Below, piece after piece: positions 42,732-49,872 of a stretch of 49,872 nucleotides of DNA. A program made the translations under genes and the position numbers. Numbering within the stretch: position 1 is the first letter of the stretch; each line of letters begins with the position of its first letter. The notes under the pieces are model-generated. The model searched no databases and had not been told where the DNA came from. It was given only the letters and a program-made list of their open reading frames with translations. This DNA is from Chryseobacterium sp. Leaf201 (lineage in GTDB: Bacteria; Bacteroidota; Bacteroidia; Flavobacteriales; Weeksellaceae): assembly GCF_001421435.1 (NCBI RefSeq), contig NZ_LMKA01000060.1:1-49872 (forward strand), given 5' to 3'.

Positions 42732-45700
42732 ATGAGCCAATTTAAAGAATACAAAAGCCTCAACCTTATTGACGTAGCCGAGAATGTAGCCGAATTCTGG
42801 AAACAGAATAAAACGTTTAATAAAAGTGTTGAGATTCGTGATGGGCAGCCAGAGTTTGTTTTTTATGAAGGTCCGCCTTCCGCAAACGGTATGCCCGGAA
42901 TTCACCACGTTATGGCCAGAGCATTAAAGGATATTTTCTGTCGTTACCAGACCCAGAACGGGAAGCAGGTTTTCCGTAAAGCAGGCTGGGATACCCACGG
43001 ACTTCCTGTAGAGCTTGGTGTGGAAAAAGAATTAGGAATTACGAAAGAAGATATTGGCAAAAAAATTTCTATTGAAGATTATAACAAAGCCTGCCGTGAA
43101 GCGGTCATGCGATATACCGATGTCTGGAACAACCTGACCGAGAAAATCGGGTATTGGGTTGACCTTGAAGATCCGTATATCACATACAAATCAAAATACA
43201 TGGAGACGGTATGGTGGCTGCTGAAGCAGTTGTATGACAAAGGGTTACTGTACAAGGGCTATACCATCCAGCCGTATTCCCCGAAAGCGGGAACCGGACT
43301 TTCTTCACACGAAGTTAACCAGCCCGGAGCCTACCGTGATGTTTCTGACACAACCATTGTTGCGCAGTTCAAAACATTGCCGGAAACACTGCCTTCATTT
43401 TTACAGGGGTTTGGAGATGTCCATTTCTTAGCGTGGACGACTACTCCGTGGACGTTGCCATCCAACACAGCTTTAACCGTAGGCCCTAAAATCGATTATG
43501 TTTTAGTAAAAACCTTCAATCAGTATACTTTTGAGCCTATTAATGTAGTTTTAGCAAAAAATTTAGTTGAAAAACAATTCCGAAAACCATATGTAAATAT
43601 TTCATCTGATTTTCATTTAAATCAATATTTAAATGAAAGTAATAGTTTAGAAGGATATCGTGACAGAATTGAAAATGAAATCATAGATTTAGAAAAGTCT
43701 TCGATAACTAATTTTGACATTAATTCCATAGCAAAAGATAGATTAAAATTCTTAGCTAATGAAATTAAAACCATTCCTTATCAAATCTTAGCAGAATTCA
43801 AAGGTGCTGATTTGGTTGGAATTAAATATGAGCAGTTACTGCCGTATGCTTTACCTTACCAAAACCCGGAACATGCATTCAGAGTCATTTCAGGGGATTT
43901 TGTGACGACAGAAGACGGAACAGGAATCGTTCACACGGCACCGACTTTTGGAGCTGATGACGCGAAAGTGGCTAAAGAAGCAACGCCGGAAGTTCCGCCC
44001 ATGCTGGTCTTAAACGAAAACGGAAACCCGGTTCCACTGGTAGATTTACAGGGAAAATTCACTACTCACATGGGAGATTTTGCCGGTAAATATGTGAAAA
44101 ACGAATATTATGAGGCAGGCACAGCACCCGAAAAGTCTGTGGATGTTGAAATCGCCATCCGTTTAAAAGAAGAAAACAAAGCGTTCAAAGTAGAGAAATA
44201 CGTTCACAGTTACCCGCACAGCTGGAGAACTGATGAGCCGTTATTATATTATCCGCTGGATTCATGGTTTGTGAAAATGACTGCCGTGAAAGACAGACTG
44301 GTTAATTTAAACAAGGAAATTAACTGGAAACCGAAAGCTACGGGAGAAGGCCGTTTCGCCAACTGGCTTGAAAATGTAAACGACTGGAACCTTTCCCGTT
44401 CAAGATACTGGGGAATCCCGTTGCCGATCTGGAGGACTGAAGATCTGAAAGAAGAAAAAATCATCGGTTCCGTAGAAGAACTGTACAACGAAATTGAAAA
44501 ATCTGTTGAAGCAGGACTGATGAAAGAAAATCCGTTTAAGGATTTCATCATCGGAGATATGTCTGAGCAGAATTATGCTTTGGTAGACCTGCACAAAAAT
44601 ATAGTCGACAAAGTGATCCTGGTTTCGGATTCAGGAAGGGAAATGAAGCGTGAGAGCGATCTGATTGATGTTTGGTTTGATTCAGGTTCAATGCCATATG
44701 CCCAGCTGCATTATCCTTTTGAGAATAAAGAATTAATTGATAACCATAAGGCTTTCCCTGCAGATTTCATTGCAGAAGGTGTTGACCAGACCCGTGGATG
44801 GTTCTATACACTCCACGCAATCGGAACGGCAGTTTTTGATTCGGTGGCTTATAAAAATGTAATGAGCAACGGACTTGTTTTGGATAAAAACGGGGTGAAA
44901 ATGTCAAAATCCAAAGGTAATGGGATTGATCCGTTTGAAACATTAGCCGTGTACGGACCGGATGCCACACGCTGGTACATGGTTTCAAATGCCAACCCGT
45001 GGGAAAACCTGAAATTCGATATCGAAGGAATTGATGAAACCAGAAGAAAATTCTTCGGAACGCTTTACAATACCTATTCATTCTTTGCTTTGTATGCCAA
45101 TGTTGACGGATTCAATTATTCTGAAAAAGATGTTGAAAACAGGCCTGAAATCGATAGATGGATTCTTTCTGAACTGAACCTCTTGATCAAGGAAGTAAAA
45201 GCATTCTACGAAGATTACGAGCCGACAAGAGTGGCAAGAGCCATCAATACGTTTGTAAACGACAATTTAAGCAACTGGTATGTAAGATTATGCAGAAGAC
45301 GTTTCTGGAAAGGAGATTATTCTGAAGACAAAATCTCGGCTTACCAGACTTTATATACCTGCCTGGAAACGGTGGCCAAATTATCGGCACCTATTGCTCC
45401 GTTCTTTATGGATCAGCTGTACCAGGATTTAAATAAAGTCAGCGGAAAAGAGACCCATGAATCCATCCACTTAACGGATTTCCCGGTTGCTGATGAAAGC
45501 CTGATCGATCAGGACCTGGTTGAAAAAACACATCTGGCGCAGAACATCACGAGTATGGTTTTCTCCCTGAGAAAGAAAGAAAATGTAAAAGTACGCCAGC
45601 CGTTGCAGAAAGTACTGATCCCGGTTTTAGATGCTAAAACGCAGGAACAGATTTTAGCGGTTTCAGAATTAATTAAACAAGAAGTTAACGTTAAGGAACT

Positions 45701-46253
45701 GCAGCTGATCAATGCTGAAGAAGCATCCCATCTGATTGTTAAACAGATAAAACCTAACTTCAAAACTTTAGGTTCGAGGCTTGGAAAAGATATGAAAACG
45801 GTTGGCAGTGAAATCACTAACCTTTCTGCAGAGCAGATTTCATCTTTGGAAAAAGAAGGCAGCGTTGTGATTCAGGGATATGAAATTACGGTTAACGATG
45901 TGGAAATCTCAACTAAAGACATCCCGGGATGGACAGTAACGTCCGACGGGAAAACAACTGTGGCATTAGATTTGACGCTGACAGATGAGTTAAAATCTGA
46001 AGGAGTTGCAAGGGAATTCATCAACAGGATCCAGAATCTCAGAAAAGAAAAAGATTTTGATTTGACGGACCGCATTACCATTTCTGTGGAAGAAAATTCT
46101 CCGTTCTTAAATGACATTAAGAAAAATGAAGAATATATTTCATCAGAGGTCTTGTCAAATAAAATAGAAATTGTATCTTCACTTTTAAATTTTAACGAAA
46201 TCGAGATTGATGAGGTTAATTTTAAGATAAATGTTGAAAAAATTAACATATAG
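42732..46253 (+). CDS. ileS: Isoleucyl-tRNA synthetase
   Basis: A 1173-residue class I aminoacyl-tRNA synthetase that charges tRNA-Ile. The HIGH-type motif is in PSANGMPGIHH (49-59), AWTTTPWTLPSNTAL is the editing-domain Thr-rich segment, DQTRGWFYTLHAI the ligand site, and KMSKS is at 723-727. The anticodon-binding region and C-terminal domain follow, as in the long Bacteroidota/eukaryote-like form. Residues about 277-357 form an unusual AT-rich insertion in the editing (CP1) domain, described as a finding. It is transcribed alone or with the genes that follow. Confidence 0.97.
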   Translation: MSQFKEYKSLNLIDVAENVAEFWKQNKTFNKSVEIRDGQPEFVFYEGPPSANGMPGIHHVMARALKDIFCRYQTQNGKQVFRKAGWDTHGLPVELGVEKELGITKEDIGKKISIEDYNKACREAVMRYTDVWNNLTEKIGYWVDLEDPYITYKSKYMETVWWLLKQLYDKGLLYKGYTIQPYSPKAGTGLSSHEVNQPGAYRDVSDTTIVAQFKTLPETLPSFLQGFGDVHFLAWTTTPWTLPSNTALTVGPKIDYVLVKTFNQYTFEPINVVLAKNLVEKQFRKPYVNISSDFHLNQYLNESNSLEGYRDRIENEIIDLEKSSITNFDINSIAKDRLKFLANEIKTIPYQILAEFKGADLVGIKYEQLLPYALPYQNPEHAFRVISGDFVTTEDGTGIVHTAPTFGADDAKVAKEATPEVPPMLVLNENGNPVPLVDLQGKFTTHMGDFAGKYVKNEYYEAGTAPEKSVDVEIAIRLKEENKAFKVEKYVHSYPHSWRTDEPLLYYPLDSWFVKMTAVKDRLVNLNKEINWKPKATGEGRFANWLENVNDWNLSRSRYWGIPLPIWRTEDLKEEKIIGSVEELYNEIEKSVEAGLMKENPFKDFIIGDMSEQNYALVDLHKNIVDKVILVSDSGREMKRESDLIDVWFDSGSMPYAQLHYPFENKELIDNHKAFPADFIAEGVDQTRGWFYTLHAIGTAVFDSVAYKNVMSNGLVLDKNGVKMSKSKGNGIDPFETLAVYGPDATRWYMVSNANPWENLKFDIEGIDETRRKFFGTLYNTYSFFALYANVDGFNYSEKDVENRPEIDRWILSELNLLIKEVKAFYEDYEPTRVARAINTFVNDNLSNWYVRLCRRRFWKGDYSEDKISAYQTLYTCLETVAKLSAPIAPFFMDQLYQDLNKVSGKETHESIHLTDFPVADESLIDQDLVEKTHLAQNITSMVFSLRKKENVKVRQPLQKVLIPVLDAKTQEQILAVSELIKQEVNVKELQLINAEEASHLIVKQIKPNFKTLGSRLGKDMKTVGSEITNLSAEQISSLEKEGSVVIQGYEITVNDVEISTKDIPGWTVTSDGKTTVALDLTLTDELKSEGVAREFINRIQNLRKEKDFDLTDRITISVEENSPFLNDIKKNEEYISSEVLSNKIEIVSSLLNFNEIEIDEVNFKINVEKINI

Positions 46254-46306
46254 TTGGTATTTTTAACACCCCCATTTCATAATTTTATTAAAAAAGAGAA
46301 ACGAAT

Positions 46307-46687
46307 ATGTCAGACGAAAGAGTAAGATATAGCGATACTGATTTACAGGAATTTAAGGCTATCATTAAGGAAAAAATAGAAAAAGCGGAAAATGATCTGA
46401 AACTGATCAGAGAAAGCTTTATCAACGACCAGAATAACGGAACTGATGATACTTCCCCTACTTTTAAAGCGTTTGAGGAAGGAGCGGAAACATTGAGCAA
46501 AGAGCAGAATTCTATTTTAGCAGGAAGACAGGAGAAGTTTTTACGTGACCTGAAAAATGCTCTGATAAGAATTGAAAACAAAACCTACGGTGTGTGCAGG
46601 GTAACCGGTAAGCTGATCCCTAAAGAAAGACTGCTGGCTGTACCTCATGCTACACTGAGTATTGAAGCGAAGAATATGCAGAAATAA
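46307..46687 (+). CDS. TraR/DksA-family zinc-finger-like protein
   Basis: A 126-residue protein of the DksA/TraR group, coiled-coil at the N-terminus (about 12-45) and a finger-like C-terminus. KTYGVCRVTGKLIPKERLLAVPHATLSIEAK is the family's C-terminal block, but only one Cys (VCRVTGKLI) remains of the four zinc ligands, a form common in Bacteroidota. It may bind RNA polymerase through the secondary channel. It lies between ileS and lspA, a neighbourhood often kept in Flavobacteriia. Confidence 0.9.
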   Translation: MSDERVRYSDTDLQEFKAIIKEKIEKAENDLKLIRESFINDQNNGTDDTSPTFKAFEEGAETLSKEQNSILAGRQEKFLRDLKNALIRIENKTYGVCRVTGKLIPKERLLAVPHATLSIEAKNMQK

Positions 46688-46712
46688 CCATCAGGTTAAT
46701 TACAATACATTG

Positions 46713-46761
46713 GGTTTATAACGTATTTATTTTATGAAATACTTTATAAACCTGATTTTTT
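46713..46761 (+). terminator. Long AT-rich hairpin terminator
   Basis: Sixteen-nt arms (46713-46728 and 46737-46752) pair with one mismatch (C22-like position against T at 46743) around an 8-nt loop, then TGATTTTTT follows. It ends the DksA-like transcript. It lies only 12 nt before the start of the next small gene, so that gene either depends on read-through or has a promoter inside this hairpin. Confidence 0.65.
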
Positions 46762-46772
46762 AATATATACCC

Positions 46773-47018
46773 ATGAGCGAATTTTTGGTCTTAGCGGTTA
46801 TCATTATAGTGGTATTGGTATTTTTTAACAGGGAACAGCTGAAAAACAGGTTCTTCCCGGATAAAAAGAAAAACTATACCCTGGATGACCGGTTTAATGA
46901 AGATAAACGGGAACGGGAAAAAGAAATTGACAGGCTTCTCAGCAAGATGGGCAAAAACGGGATAAACGATTTGTCTTCCAAAGACCGGAAACGGCTTGAT
47001 GAACTGTCTAAAAAATAA
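46773..47018 (+). CDS. Small membrane-anchored protein (DUF6576-like)
   Basis: An 81-residue protein with one N-terminal membrane helix (FLVLAVIIIVVLVFF) and a charged cytoplasmic tail. DDRFNEDKREREKEIDRLLSKMGKNGINDLSSKDRKRLDELSKK resembles the DUF6576 tail found after rhomboid-like domains in Bacteroidota: a short helix, LLxKxxxxGxxSLSxxxRxxL. The function is unknown. Confidence 0.75.
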   Translation: MSEFLVLAVIIIVVLVFFNREQLKNRFFPDKKKNYTLDDRFNEDKREREKEIDRLLSKMGKNGINDLSSKDRKRLDELSKK

Positions 47019-47037
47019 ATAATTTAAAGCAAATACA

Positions 47038-47226
47038 ATGGAATCTATAATAGTCCACACAAAAAATGCAATGGAACTTAATGCTTTGAAAAGTGTTTTG
47101 AAAGATATGAATATTGAGTTCGAGAAATTCCATACCAAAATGCATCATAACAATAAGACGATTAAGAAAGTAATCGATAAGAAAAACGAAAAAATAGGAA
47201 AACCTTTTAAACCGAAAGGACTGTAA
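47038..47226 (+). CDS. Small protein, DUF2683-like
   Basis: A 62-residue basic protein (ESIIVHTKNAMELNALKSVLKDMNIEFEKF, then a Lys-rich tail). The first half matches the DUF2683 pattern of short Bacteroidota proteins (xxxxEQxxALKxxLKAxxVxFE), often antitoxin-like companions of small toxin genes, though no toxin lies next to it here. It is 19 nt from the preceding gene and followed by a small hairpin. Confidence 0.65.
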   Translation: MESIIVHTKNAMELNALKSVLKDMNIEFEKFHTKMHHNNKTIKKVIDKKNEKIGKPFKPKGL

Positions 47227-47227
47227 T

Positions 47228-47246
47228 AAAGTCGCACGGCGATTTT
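47228..47246 (+). terminator. Weak terminator hairpin before lspA
   Basis: AAAGTCGC (47228-47235) pairs with GCGATTTT (47239-47246), allowing one G-T pair, around a 3-nt loop. The T-run is short (four T). It lies 1 nt past the DUF2683-like stop region and 30 nt before lspA. It could reduce, rather than stop, transcription into lspA. Confidence 0.4.
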
Positions 47247-47276
47247 ATATGACTGTTAAATAATCCAATTCTTCCT

Positions 47277-47915
47277 ATGAAAAAGATATTACTTGTAACC
47301 TTTCTTATTTTATTGATTGATCAGGCTTCAAAGATTTACATAAAAACACATTTCGGACTGGGAGACAGCGTTTCTGTTGTGCCTGGCTTTAAGCTTACCT
47401 TTGTAGAAAACCCGGGGATGGCTTACGGGCTTCATTTCGGCGGGGTGATTGGAAAATATTTCCTGGTAATCGTCAGGATTTTCCTGATCGGAGGAATGGT
47501 GTATCTTTTTAAGAAATGGCTGGAAAGAGGCGAATCCAATTACCTGCTGATTCCTATGGCCATGATTTTTGCGGGGGCCATCGGTAATTTAATAGACGGA
47601 ATGTTTTACGGGATGATCTTTGACAGCGGAACCGTTTATGATGCCAGCATCGACCGTTGGATTGACTATGACGGAATTTCAAAATTAACTTCTTTCGGCC
47701 ATGGTTATTCCACTTTTATGAGGGGATGCGTGGTTGACATGTTCCATTTCCCGTTGGTAGACTGGAACGTGCCTGAAAGCTGGCCTTTGATAGGCGGAAA
47801 ACACATAGAATTTTTTAAATATATTTTTAATGTAGCAGATTCTGCCATTACCGTAGGCGCAGTACTGTTGCTGGCCTTCAGAAAAAAAGCCTTTCCGAAC
47901 GGACTGGAATTTTAA
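47277..47915 (+). CDS. lspA: Lipoprotein signal peptidase II
   Basis: A 212-residue integral membrane aspartyl peptidase that cuts prolipoproteins at the lipid-modified Cys. IDQASK (14-19), FVENPGMAYG, GAIGNLIDGMFYG, CVVDMFHFP (Asp154) and FNVADSAITVG (Asp188) are the conserved blocks, and the two Asp are the catalytic pair. It is longer than the about 165-residue E. coli enzyme because of an insertion before the first Asp (SIDRWIDYDGISKLTSFGHG), usual in Bacteroidota. The next gene starts 13 nt downstream. Confidence 0.96.
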   Translation: MKKILLVTFLILLIDQASKIYIKTHFGLGDSVSVVPGFKLTFVENPGMAYGLHFGGVIGKYFLVIVRIFLIGGMVYLFKKWLERGESNYLLIPMAMIFAGAIGNLIDGMFYGMIFDSGTVYDASIDRWIDYDGISKLTSFGHGYSTFMRGCVVDMFHFPLVDWNVPESWPLIGGKHIEFFKYIFNVADSAITVGAVLLLAFRKKAFPNGLEF

Positions 47916-47928
47916 ATATACACACAAG

Positions 47929-48573
47929 ATGAAAAAATTTCTTAAAAACATTTTTACCTTTTTCCTGCTTCTTTTTGTAGCAGGAATTATTTTTATCCTC
48001 TGGGCGAATTACAGCATGAAGGCAGACACGGAAGACTTGATGTCTTACCAGACTGCTGAGGCCCCTGAAACCAAAACGGGTTTGCTGCTTGGAACAAGCA
48101 GGACGCTGGATAACGGCCAGCCTAATGCTTATTTTGACAATCGGATCGAGGCAGCATGGGAACTCTACAAAAGCGGCAAAATACAGTATATTATTGCCAG
48201 CGGCGACAACAGCAGGAAAGATTACAACGAACCCGAAGACATGCAGCAGGCCCTGATCAGTAAAGGCATTCCTGAAGATCATATCTTCATGGATTTTGCC
48301 GGATTCAGGACGCTGGATTCCGTGGTAAGGGCCAAAGAGATTTTCGGACAGCAGAAGATCATTATTATTTCGCAGAAGTTCCACAATGAAAGAGCTGTAT
48401 TCCTGGCCCGTCAGAATGACATTGATGCGTTCGGGTTCAATGCAGCGGATGTAAATAAATATGCAGGCTTTAAGACCAATGTCCGGGAATACCTGGCCAA
48501 ATCAAAAGCATATCTTGATCTTCTTCTGGGTGTAGAGCCGAAATTCGGAGGTAAAAAGATTTTAATTCCTTGA
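47929..48573 (+). CDS. SanA/YdcF-family membrane protein
   Basis: A 214-residue protein with one N-terminal membrane helix (about 5-25) and a DUF218-type domain: GLLLGTSRTLDNGQPNAYFDNRIEAAWELYKSG, YIIASGDNSRKDYNEPEDM, DFAGFRTLDSVVRAKEIFG and IIISQKFHNERAVFLAR match SanA, known in enterobacteria for vancomycin resistance at high temperature and envelope-barrier roles. The biochemical activity is not established. It is probably in one operon with lspA. Confidence 0.88.
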   Translation: MKKFLKNIFTFFLLLFVAGIIFILWANYSMKADTEDLMSYQTAEAPETKTGLLLGTSRTLDNGQPNAYFDNRIEAAWELYKSGKIQYIIASGDNSRKDYNEPEDMQQALISKGIPEDHIFMDFAGFRTLDSVVRAKEIFGQQKIIIISQKFHNERAVFLARQNDIDAFGFNAADVNKYAGFKTNVREYLAKSKAYLDLLLGVEPKFGGKKILIP

Positions 48574-48843
48574 TTTGATTAACCCGGATTTCTTAACGCA
48601 GAGTTTATTTAATCATAAACAGCTTAAGTGAGCCAGGAAGAATCAACAAGTTGATTTGATGAAGCAATATCTCAAGTTTCGGGCAGCATTTATTTGCCTT
48701 TGCCTTCTAAAAATAAAGCAGCTTTATTATAAATCTGTATGTTTAAAAATACCTGCGTAAATCAGCCCCGGAACTTTATGATACTTTAAACCTATTCCCG
48801 TAAATTTGAAGTTCATTAATTTTTTAAAATAAATTTAAAACAA
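48574..48843. other. Intergenic region before trpS
   Basis: This 270-nt stretch has no credible gene. It contains a perfect palindrome-like hairpin (AATAAAGC at 48712-48719 and GCTTTATT at 48721-48728 around one A), too short-looped to be a strong terminator, and a TAAATTTG -7 box at 48801-48808, 35 nt before the trpS ATG. Confidence 0.45.
48801..48808 (+). promoter_or_regulatory. Putative -7 element of trpS promoter
   Basis: TAAATTTG matches TAnnTTTG exactly, 35 nt before the trpS start. The upstream TTG box is not clear. Confidence 0.45.
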
Positions 48844-49812
48844 ATGTCAAGAATTCTTACCGGCATTCAAGCCACCGGAACACCACACCTCGGAAACCTG
48901 TTGGGTGCAATTATTCCTGCGATCGAATTATCGAAACAGGAAGGAAATGAATCATTTTTATTTATCGCAAACCTTCATTCCTTAACCCAGATTAAAGACG
49001 CGAAAGAACTGAAACAGAATACCTATGAAATTGCTGCGGCTTGGCTTGCCTGCGGCCTGGATACTGAAAAAACTTTTTTTTACAGACAGAGTGACATCCC
49101 TGAAACCTGTGAACTTTCTTGGCATTTATCCTGTTTTTTTCCGTATCAGCGACTTACCTTAGCCCATTCCTTCAAAGATAAGGCAGACCGGCTTCAGGAT
49201 GTGAATGCAGGCCTGTTTACCTACCCGATCCTGATGGCTGCGGATATCCTGCTGTACGACGCGGAAATTGTCCCTGTGGGCAAAGACCAGCTGCAACACC
49301 TGGAAATTGCGCGTGATGTGGCTTCCAGATTCAATAACCAGATGGGTGAAGTATTTGTACTGCCACAGTCTGAGCTTCAGGAAGACACCAAATATGTCCC
49401 GGGAATTGACGGTCATAAAATGTCCAAATCCAGAGGCAATATCATCAATATTTTCCTGCCAGAGAAAGAGCTGAAAAAACAGGTGATGAGTATTGAAACG
49501 GATTCCAAGTCCCTGGAAGAACCTAAAGACCCGGAAACCGATAAGACCTTTGCAATTTATCAGCTGGTTGCAACACCTGAACAGTCTGAAACGCTTCGGG
49601 AAAAATATTTAGCCGGAAACTTCGGGTACGGCCATGCGAAAAAAGAGCTTCTGGACCTGATCCTGGTAAGGTTTGAGAAAGAAAGAGAACTGTTCACCTA
49701 TTACATGAATAACCTGGAAGAACTGGAAGCAAAACTTCAGGAAGGCGCCGTGAAAACAAGAGCAATTGCTACGGAAACCATGAAAAGAGTAAGGGAAAGC
49801 CTGGGGATTTAA
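48844..49812 (+). CDS. trpS: Tryptophanyl-tRNA synthetase
   Basis: A 322-residue class I synthetase that charges tRNA-Trp. TGTPHLGNLLGA (11-22) is the HIGH motif, GLFTYPILMAADILLYDAEIVPVGKDQLQHLEIARDVA the tryptophan/adenylate site, and KMSKS is at 192-196. The length is standard. It is transcribed alone from the TAAATTTG box, with a terminator at the window edge. Confidence 0.97.
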   Translation: MSRILTGIQATGTPHLGNLLGAIIPAIELSKQEGNESFLFIANLHSLTQIKDAKELKQNTYEIAAAWLACGLDTEKTFFYRQSDIPETCELSWHLSCFFPYQRLTLAHSFKDKADRLQDVNAGLFTYPILMAADILLYDAEIVPVGKDQLQHLEIARDVASRFNNQMGEVFVLPQSELQEDTKYVPGIDGHKMSKSRGNIINIFLPEKELKKQVMSIETDSKSLEEPKDPETDKTFAIYQLVATPEQSETLREKYLAGNFGYGHAKKELLDLILVRFEKERELFTYYMNNLEELEAKLQEGAVKTRAIATETMKRVRESLGI

Positions 49813-49851
49813 TCCTTATCAAACTTGCCTTTTCTAATATAGAGTTTCGGC

Positions 49852-49872
49852 GGCCTCGTTTTTAACGAGGCC
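49852..49872 (+). terminator. Terminator after trpS, cut by the window end
   Basis: GGCCTCGTT (49852-49860) pairs perfectly with AACGAGGCC (49864-49872) around TTT. The sequence stops at the base of the stem, so the T-tract cannot be seen. Its place 39 nt after the trpS stop makes a terminator likely. Confidence 0.65.

Overview
The window looks like a chromosomal segment from the Flavobacteriia, most likely Chryseobacterium or a close Weeksellaceae relative. This is inferred from codon and base composition, a C-terminal type IX secretion sorting domain, the gene families present, and promoter-like elements of the Bacteroidota type (TAnnTTTG) in front of many genes. No rRNA, tRNA, CRISPR array, insertion sequence or replication origin was seen.

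Layout. (1) Positions 1-10078, all on the minus strand: topA, three polytopic membrane proteins (one EpsG-like) and a 1172-residue T9SS-secreted protein built from two similar modules. (2) Positions 10255-42445: a roughly 32 kb biosynthetic cluster whose contents match flexirubin/aryl-polyene pigment clusters. (3) Positions 42732-49872, plus strand: housekeeping genes ileS, a TraR/DksA-family protein, two small proteins, lspA, a SanA/YdcF-family protein and trpS.

The pigment cluster has four transcription blocks. A long plus-strand block (10255-30671) carries an RND/MMPL exporter fused to an acyltransferase, the dialkylresorcinol pair DarA/DarB, two hotdog dehydratases, a BtrH-like putative acyltransferase, a two-gene ABC exporter, a thioesterase, ketosynthases, an ACP, a chain-length-factor-like protein, a polysaccharide deacetylase, a LolA-like protein, a lipoprotein, an outer-membrane barrel, a third dehydratase and a GT2 glycosyltransferase. 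A minus-strand block (39072 down to 30743) carries the aromatic amino acid ammonia-lyase, FabG, a ketosynthase, a second ACP, an LpxL-type acyltransferase, a CrtI-like FAD oxidoreductase and a C45-type acyltransferase/hydrolase. A halogenase-like flavoenzyme (39170-40414) is divergent from the lyase. A PaaK-type adenylate-forming ligase (42424-41132) closes the cluster.

Proposed logic, from knowledge of the flexirubin and aryl-polyene pathways: the lyase makes an aryl-propenoic acid (p-coumarate-like), the PaaK-like ligase activates it, and the ketosynthase/FabG/dehydratase/ACP set extends it to an aryl polyene. DarB and DarA make a dialkylresorcinol, and an acyltransferase joins the two by an ester. 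The exporters, LolA-like protein, lipoprotein and barrel move the product to the outer membrane. Which of the four acyl-transfer candidates forms the ester cannot be told from sequence.

The most unusual points are: a ParE-type toxin-antitoxin pair with its own promoter-like elements inside the pigment operon; a half-length ketosynthase-like protein that lacks the active-site Cys; a BtrH-like protein in a pigment cluster; a degenerate methyltransferase-like tail on the RND-acyltransferase fusion; degenerate 8-bp tandem repeats directly in front of several cluster genes; and an AT-rich (about 24% GC) insertion of about 80 codons in the ileS editing domain.
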